A DNA stretch of 64,000 nt from Paraburkholderia guartelaensis (lineage in GTDB: Bacteria; Pseudomonadota; Gammaproteobacteria; Burkholderiales; Burkholderiaceae): assembly GCF_004353905.1 (NCBI RefSeq), contig NZ_SMOD01000002.1:1-64000 (forward strand), written 5' to 3'. Below are positions 59,124 through 64,000 of this stretch, piece by piece (position 1 is the first letter of the stretch; every line of letters begins with the position of its first letter). The notes beneath the pieces were generated by a model. The model was not told where the DNA came from and did no database searches. It was given only the letters and a program-made list of their open reading frames with translations. The translations under genes and the position numbers were made by a program.

Positions 59124-62012
59124 CTACACGTGCGTTCTGCGCAGGCTATCGAGCTTCGCTTTCGCCGCCTCGAGGTCCGCCGTCTCGAATCCTTCGGTGA
59201 ATTGCTCATAGACCGAAACCAGCACGGCTTGTGCGTGGTGCGTCTTGCCAAGCCTGTGACTCAGTCGAGCGAGGCTCGTCGCCGCGCGCAGCGCCCAGGA
59301 AAGGGCACCTTGCTGACAGGAAAGTTCGATTGCCTGCTGATAAAGGCTCTCAGCGAGGCCCAGCATATCGAGGGCGTCGATCTCTTCGAGTATTTCACCC
59401 TTGATACGCAGCAGTTCCGGCACGCACCACAACTCGTCGTGCGCCATCGCCCAATTCAGTGTGTCTTCGATGACCGTGTGCGCCTCTGCGTTGCGCCCAA
59501 ACGCTCGCAGCCCGCGCGCGTAGATTCCCGCGTACATCGAATAGCGCAGACCGATATGCTCGCGCTTGAACTGCGCGAGCCCGGCACGCAGTATCGGGAG
59601 ACCGGACGGCTCGCCGCACTCGATCAGCACGGCCCCGTGCAGGCAACATGCCATCGCGTCGAAAATGACGAGCCCATGCTTTGCCAGATGGTCCTGCAAC
59701 AGCTTGAGATGGGCTTGCGCGGCCACCAGGTCGCCCACCTGAAGCGCGATCGGCACCGATGCAAGCGCGAGCACGTAGCCGAGCGTCAACGGATGGCCGC
59801 TGGCCTGCGCGTCGCTTCTTGCTTCGTGTTCCGTTCGCAGCGCCTGATCGGCCAGGCCCTGAAGCCACAATACATTGGACAGGATGGTTCGGGAGCCGTT
59901 ACGCCAGTCGACGTGAACCGGCGAGAGTTGCGGCCGCTGAAGCGGCGCGAGGTGGCGGCTCAGCACGCGCTCGAGCAGTTCGCGCGTTTCAGCCTGCTTG
60001 CCCATGTGATGCCACGTGAACGCGGTGAGCCTGTCGCCATCCGAAAGCGCGACGACGTTGCCCGACGACGACGCCGCTGCGTGAAAATTCTCGAGCAGCG
60101 CATCGGCTGCGCGGTTCCTGCCTGCATAAACCAGCGCGCAACAGCCGGCAAATAATGCGCGCAATTGATATTCCTTGTCGTCGAGCGCTTGCGCAATGGC
60201 CAATGCCGTTCTCCAGGCAACGTCGACGTCGGGAATCAAGCCGCACGTGTACATGGCCGCTGCGGCCAGCGCCGAATGCAACTTCATGCGATAGCGGTCC
60301 AATGCGGGCGACCCGCCGTCGATGCTCGACAACGCCTGCTGTACGCGCTTGCGGCACTCCTCGAGCGACGACAGGCGCAGCCACGCCGGAATGGCCGATA
60401 CCGTGAGCGCCGCGCCAAGCTCCGCCTCTGTGCGTGCCGCAAACGCCCAGTCGAGCGCCGCACGCACATCGTCGATCGCGCGCAAATGCTCCTCCACCCA
60501 GCGGCGCTCCGGCAGCGTGCTCCATTGATCTTCGGCGCGTGCGTACATGTCGAGGAAATGTCCGGCGTGACGGCGCGCGACCGCGTCCAGTTCGCCCGCA
60601 TCGGCAAGCTTGCGGCGCGCGTAGTCGCGCGTCGAGTCGAGCAGCCGGTAGTGCACGGTTTCGCCGCGCACGTCCGCCGTCACCATCGACTTCGCTACGA
60701 GGCTCGCCATCGCGTCGATCGCGCTCCGGCTGGAAATGCCGTCTCCGGTCGCCACCGCTTCGGCCGAGCGCAGCACGAAGCTGCCCGCGAATATCCCCAC
60801 GCGGCGCAAGACGACGCGTTCGACCTCGGGCAGCAATTGATGACTCCAGTCCAGCATCGCCGCCAACGTTCGGTGCCGCTCGGGCGCCGTGCGCCGCCCC
60901 TGCCCGAGCGCGAAAAAGCGGTCGTTGAGCAGGTCCAGCAGTTCACGCACGCCGAATGCATCGAGACGCGTGGCCGCGAGTTCGATCGCCAGTGCAATAC
61001 CGTCGAGCCGCCGGCAAATTTCGCCGACCACGGGCGCGTCGTCGTCGTTGAGCTCGAAGTCGCCGCGCCTCGCGCTCGCACGCTCCATGAACAGCTGCAC
61101 CGCCGGATAGCGCAGCGCAACGTCTGCGGTCAGCCCCTCAGTGGCAAGCGGGCTCGCCAGCGGGTCGAGGCGATACACGTGCTCGCCGGCAGCCGCCAGA
61201 GGCTCGCGGCTGGTAGCGAGCACCAGCACCCGCGGCGAGGCGCATACGATGCGCTCGACGATGGCGCAAGCGGCTTCGATGACGTGCTCGCAACTGTCGA
61301 GCACGACGAGCTGTGGGCGCTCGCGCAGCGCGAAATAGCTCGCCAGCGCCGAGGCGACATCATTCGAATGCACGGCCAGCCCCAAGGCCGCGGCAACGAC
61401 ATTGGGCACGAGTTGCGCGTCGGCAATCGTGGAGAGATCGACGAACCAGACTTCGTGTTCACCCGCTTCGAGCAATTGCCGCGCGACGGCCAGCGCCACC
61501 GTCGTCTTGCCGATGCCGCCCGGACCGGCAACGGTCACGAGCCGCGAGTGGAGCAATGGCTTAAGAAGTGCTTGAATATCGGATGCACGCCCGAGGGGGC
61601 GCACGAGCGCCAGCGGAATCGTATCGCCGCGGCGAGCCCGCTCGCCCCCCTGCGTTTCATCCCGCGCCGCCAATACCCGCTTCACCGGTGCGACGAAGCG
61701 ATACCCGCGGCCCACCACCGTGGCCAGATAACGTTGATCGTGCGGGGCTTCGCCAAGCGCCTTTCGCAACGCCGTGATTTGCACCTTGAGGTTGCTTTCC
61801 TCGACCACGGTGTTCGGCCAGGCACGCGCCATCAATTCCTGTTTCGTGACGAGTTCGCCGCAACGCTCCACGAGCACGACGAGGATCTCCAGCGCGCGAT
61901 TGCCCACACGCACCGCACAGCCGCCATTGAACAGCATCCGCTGCGCGGGTATGAGCTGGAAAGAGCCGAACAGAAAGGCTTCGCCCGCGGCATCCGGATG
62001 ATTGGCCACCAC
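59124..62012 (-). CDS. Winged-helix DNA-binding STAND-type ATPase, full-length form
   Basis: The protein has 962 residues from GTG 62010-62012, after CAGGTGAAGC. Winged helix (about 10-115: NGGCAVRVGNRALEILVVL, YLATVVGRGYRFVAPV); NB-ARC-like ATPase with Walker A AGPGGIGKTT (about 165-174) and LVVLDSCEHVIEAA; then about 500 residues of helical, TPR-like repeats. It is the long paralogue of the protein at 14135-15733, and the two can be aligned from the winged helix to DYARRKLADAGEL. Such proteins are taken as signal-responsive regulators switched by nucleotide binding. Signal and targets are unknown. Confidence 0.88.
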   Translation of the reverse strand: MVANHPDAAGEAFLFGSFQLIPAQRMLFNGGCAVRVGNRALEILVVLVERCGELVTKQELMARAWPNTVVEESNLKVQITALRKALGEAPHDQRYLATVVGRGYRFVAPVKRVLAARDETQGGERARRGDTIPLALVRPLGRASDIQALLKPLLHSRLVTVAGPGGIGKTTVALAVARQLLEAGEHEVWFVDLSTIADAQLVPNVVAAALGLAVHSNDVASALASYFALRERPQLVVLDSCEHVIEAACAIVERIVCASPRVLVLATSREPLAAAGEHVYRLDPLASPLATEGLTADVALRYPAVQLFMERASARRGDFELNDDDAPVVGEICRRLDGIALAIELAATRLDAFGVRELLDLLNDRFFALGQGRRTAPERHRTLAAMLDWSHQLLPEVERVVLRRVGIFAGSFVLRSAEAVATGDGISSRSAIDAMASLVAKSMVTADVRGETVHYRLLDSTRDYARRKLADAGELDAVARRHAGHFLDMYARAEDQWSTLPERRWVEEHLRAIDDVRAALDWAFAARTEAELGAALTVSAIPAWLRLSSLEECRKRVQQALSSIDGGSPALDRYRMKLHSALAAAAMYTCGLIPDVDVAWRTALAIAQALDDKEYQLRALFAGCCALVYAGRNRAADALLENFHAAASSSGNVVALSDGDRLTAFTWHHMGKQAETRELLERVLSRHLAPLQRPQLSPVHVDWRNGSRTILSNVLWLQGLADQALRTEHEARSDAQASGHPLTLGYVLALASVPIALQVGDLVAAQAHLKLLQDHLAKHGLVIFDAMACCLHGAVLIECGEPSGLPILRAGLAQFKREHIGLRYSMYAGIYARGLRAFGRNAEAHTVIEDTLNWAMAHDELWCVPELLRIKGEILEEIDALDMLGLAESLYQQAIELSCQQGALSWALRAATSLARLSHRLGKTHHAQAVLVSVYEQFTEGFETADLEAAKAKLDSLRRTHV

Positions 62013-62060
62013 GCTTCACCTGATAACTGGCTGACACCAGCCAATATACCAGCAGCATGA

Positions 62061-63782
62061 TCACACCACCCGGCGGATGGCCTCCTGCGCGCGCGATTGC
62101 CGTTCGGGCAGTACACCGTGGACTTGCGGCACCACGCCTGCTCCCTCGCCGACCGCGGCGGACACGCGCTTGATCGATCCCGAGCGTACGTCGCCGATCG
62201 CAAACACGCCGCTCACGCTCGTCTCCAATGTGTGACTGCCATCGTCGCGCTCGCCGTGCGCCTCTGCGCCCGTCAACACGAAGCCCTTGGCATCGGTCTT
62301 GATGCTGCAATCATCAAGCCATTGGGTATTCGGCTGTACGCCGGTAAAGAGAAAGAGATGCCGGATGTTGAATGAGAGTTCACCCTGCGCGCCTTCGCAC
62401 CGGACCCCGGCGAGCCCGCCGTCGTCCTCCGTGAGTGACGTCACTTGCGTGTCCGTATAGAGCGTCACGTTGGGTAGCCGGGCGATCCGGTCGATCAGAT
62501 ACTGCGACATATGCTCCACGAGACTGTGATCACGCACGATGAGATGCACGTGCCGCGCACGAGACGCCAGATACACCACACCTTGCCCGGAAGAGTTACC
62601 GCCGCCCACGACCACGACTTCCAGCCCCTGGCACAATTTCGCCTCGACCGGCGACGAGCCGAAGAACACACCCCGTCCCGTCAAACGCTCCAGACCTTCT
62701 ATGTCCGGTCTCGAGTAGACAGCGCCGCAGGCAATCACTATGGTATGCGAAGCAATTCGCTGGCCGCTGTCGAGTTGCACTGCAAGCGGCACGCAATCGC
62801 AGCAAAGCGATTTAACGCTCGTCGGTATCGAAATATGGACGCCGAACTTCTGTGCCTGCATGAAGGCCCGGCCGGTCAACGCTTCTCCGGAAATGCCGGC
62901 CGGAAAGCCCAGATAGTTTTCGATCCGTGCACTCGTGCCCGCCTGCCCACCGGGGCCCCAGCTGTCGAACATCGCCACCGACAAGCCCTCAGAGGCCGCG
63001 TACACGGCCGCAGCAAGCCCGGCAGGCCCGGCGCCGACGATGAGCACGTCGTAGACATGCCCGGGATCGAAATCGGGCAGCCAGCCAAGACGCGTTGCAA
63101 GCTCGCTCTGGTCCGGTGCGCGCAGCACCGTCCCGTCCGGACAGACGACGATCGGGAAATCAGCCTCGGTTGCCGAGAGGCGTTGCAGCAGCGTCACGGT
63201 TTCGGGATCTTCGCGCGCGTCGATCAGCGAATACGGATACGAGTTTCGTCTGAGCAAATCCTGTAGCGCGATCAGACGGGCGTCGGTCGAATCGCCGATC
63301 AGCACGGGGCCGCTGCCGCGCTCGATCAAGCCGACGCGCCGCAGGATAAGCGCGCGCATGATCTTCTCGCCCAGCTCGGCCTCCATGACGAGCAGCCGGC
63401 GTAGATCCGCGGACTGAATCACGATGGCTGTCGTATCTTCGATGACGACGCCGTCACCGAGGCACGGATGGTCGAACAGTTGGGCGATCTCCCCCATGAA
63501 TTGCCGCGCACGATACTCGAAGGTGCGATGGACGCGCCCCATCGCATCGCGCCGGATCACACGCACATGGCCTTCGAGCATGACGACGAGGCCGGGCGCA
63601 ATATGCCCCATCGAGAACATCAGTTCGCCGGCCCGCCACTGCATCACCGTTCCGAACGCTCGCGCTCTTTCTATTTCGCGCTCCGGCAGCAGCGGAAACA
63701 TCTGTTCCTGCGGGCTAGAAAGCACCGATATCGGCGCGTCCGTTTCAGTCGAGCGGGTCATTTCCGGCTGATCGTTTTCCAT
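62061..63782 (-). CDS. Cyclic-nucleotide-binding domain fused to a thioredoxin-reductase-like flavoprotein lacking CxxC
   Basis: The protein has 573 residues from ATG 63780-63782; the frame upstream is rejected. A Crp-like cNMP-binding domain (about 20-150: APGLVVMLEGHVRVI, FMGEIAQLF) and a short linker domain lead to an FAD/NAD(P)H module: DVLIVGAGPAGLAAAVYAAS, GPGGQAGTSARIENYLGFP, VVVVGGGNSSGQGVVYLAS and SVSGVFAIGDVRSGS. The redox CxxC of true thioredoxin reductases is absent; the region between the nucleotide motifs reads FFGSSPVEAKLCQG. It resembles an uncharacterised family and may use another electron acceptor. It reads in the same direction as the GlcG-like gene upstream. Confidence 0.85.
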   Translation of the reverse strand: MENDQPEMTRSTETDAPISVLSSPQEQMFPLLPEREIERARAFGTVMQWRAGELMFSMGHIAPGLVVMLEGHVRVIRRDAMGRVHRTFEYRARQFMGEIAQLFDHPCLGDGVVIEDTTAIVIQSADLRRLLVMEAELGEKIMRALILRRVGLIERGSGPVLIGDSTDARLIALQDLLRRNSYPYSLIDAREDPETVTLLQRLSATEADFPIVVCPDGTVLRAPDQSELATRLGWLPDFDPGHVYDVLIVGAGPAGLAAAVYAASEGLSVAMFDSWGPGGQAGTSARIENYLGFPAGISGEALTGRAFMQAQKFGVHISIPTSVKSLCCDCVPLAVQLDSGQRIASHTIVIACGAVYSRPDIEGLERLTGRGVFFGSSPVEAKLCQGLEVVVVGGGNSSGQGVVYLASRARHVHLIVRDHSLVEHMSQYLIDRIARLPNVTLYTDTQVTSLTEDDGGLAGVRCEGAQGELSFNIRHLFLFTGVQPNTQWLDDCSIKTDAKGFVLTGAEAHGERDDGSHTLETSVSGVFAIGDVRSGSIKRVSAAVGEGAGVVPQVHGVLPERQSRAQEAIRRVV

Positions 63783-63807
63783 GGATGCCTCAATTCGACA
63801 TGAGCGT

Positions 63808-64000
63808 TCAGAAGTCGAGCGCGGCGAGCGCCGCCTCGGCAACCTCGATGTCCTGCTCGACGGTTCCCGCGCTCGTGCCCACCGCGCCAATGACGTTCCC
63901 CTTGAAAACAATCGGAATCCCGCCGCCAAAGATCACCACCTTTCCGGCGTTGGATTCCTGGATGCCGTAGAGCGGCTTTCCCGACTGGGCGAGCGTTGCC
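63808..64000 (-). CDS. GlcG/HbpS-family heme-binding-like protein (C-terminal part)
   Basis: The frame is open to the window's end and stops with TGA at 63808-63810, giving 63 residues. It contains the family's late motif: KPLYGIQESNAGKVVIFGGG, IPIVFKGNVIGAVGTSAGTV, EQDIEVAEAALAAL. Members bind heme or act in redox and metabolite sensing, and are often exported. The stop is 25 bp before the start of the cNMP/flavoprotein gene, so the two may be one operon. The N-terminus is outside the window. Confidence 0.85.
   Translation of the reverse strand, partial: ATLAQSGKPLYGIQESNAGKVVIFGGGIPIVFKGNVIGAVGTSAGTVEQDIEVAEAALAALDF

Overview
The window is GC-rich, gene-dense DNA from a Burkholderiaceae bacterium, most likely Paraburkholderia or Caballeronia. 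This is inferred from a DUF3331 protein, the FUSC/NodT/DUF1656/HlyD efflux operon, the SrpA-like catalase plus cytochrome b561 pair, and winged-helix/STAND ATPases. The crowd of regulators and the scarcity of housekeeping genes suggest an accessory part of a secondary replicon. No rRNA, tRNA or CRISPR array was seen.

Layout. 0-9 kb is a worn region. It holds the end of an IS21-family element cutting an amino-acid permease, an intact Lrp regulator, a LacI fragment abutting an enoyl-CoA hydratase fragment, a PhnD-like binding protein without a leader, an FUSC transporter, a class II fumarase with a Tat-like leader, and a frameshifted SDR. 9-12.4 kb has a LysR regulator, a Tat-exported alpha/beta hydrolase and an aldehyde dehydrogenase. 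12.5-26 kb is a signalling locus. On the minus strand it has a winged-helix STAND ATPase followed by a histidine kinase whose receiver has lost its phospho-acceptor. On the plus strand it has an OmpR-type regulator, a 1666-residue pseudokinase/AAA/GAF/histidine kinase, a hybrid kinase and a receiver-kinase. 26-32.6 kb is a stress cluster: katG, a small secreted Cys-rich protein, an NmrA-like reductase, a DJ-1/PfpI protein, a BON protein, and an SrpA-like catalase with cytochrome b561. 32.6-38.1 kb is a second giant pseudokinase/AAA/GAF/PAS histidine kinase.

38.5-48.9 kb is a co-directional minus-strand block in which an efflux system (FUSC, NodT lipoprotein, DUF1656, HlyD) precedes an aldehyde-oxidising set (aldehyde dehydrogenase, [2Fe-2S] subunit, molybdopterin subunit, three-heme cytochrome c). 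The arrangement fits export and oxidation of toxic aldehydes or aromatic compounds. 49-59 kb looks like a low-oxygen respiration region: DUF3331, a single-domain receiver, cydAB with a 46-residue DUF2474 peptide, a selenocysteine-containing formate dehydrogenase (fdnGHI) and an AraC regulator. Five copies of a 7-4-7 motif with core ATAC-N4-GT lie only in the intergenic regions of this segment, as far as reading by eye can tell, so it may be a small regulon. The window ends with a full-length winged-helix STAND ATPase, a cyclic-nucleotide-binding/thioredoxin-reductase-like flavoprotein without CxxC, and a partial GlcG/HbpS protein.

Main points of interest are the shared operator-like motif, the pseudo-receiver kinase that aligns without gaps to the nearby intact receiver, the excess of kinases over DNA-binding regulators, the apparently exported fumarase, and several gene fragments that record past rearrangements.
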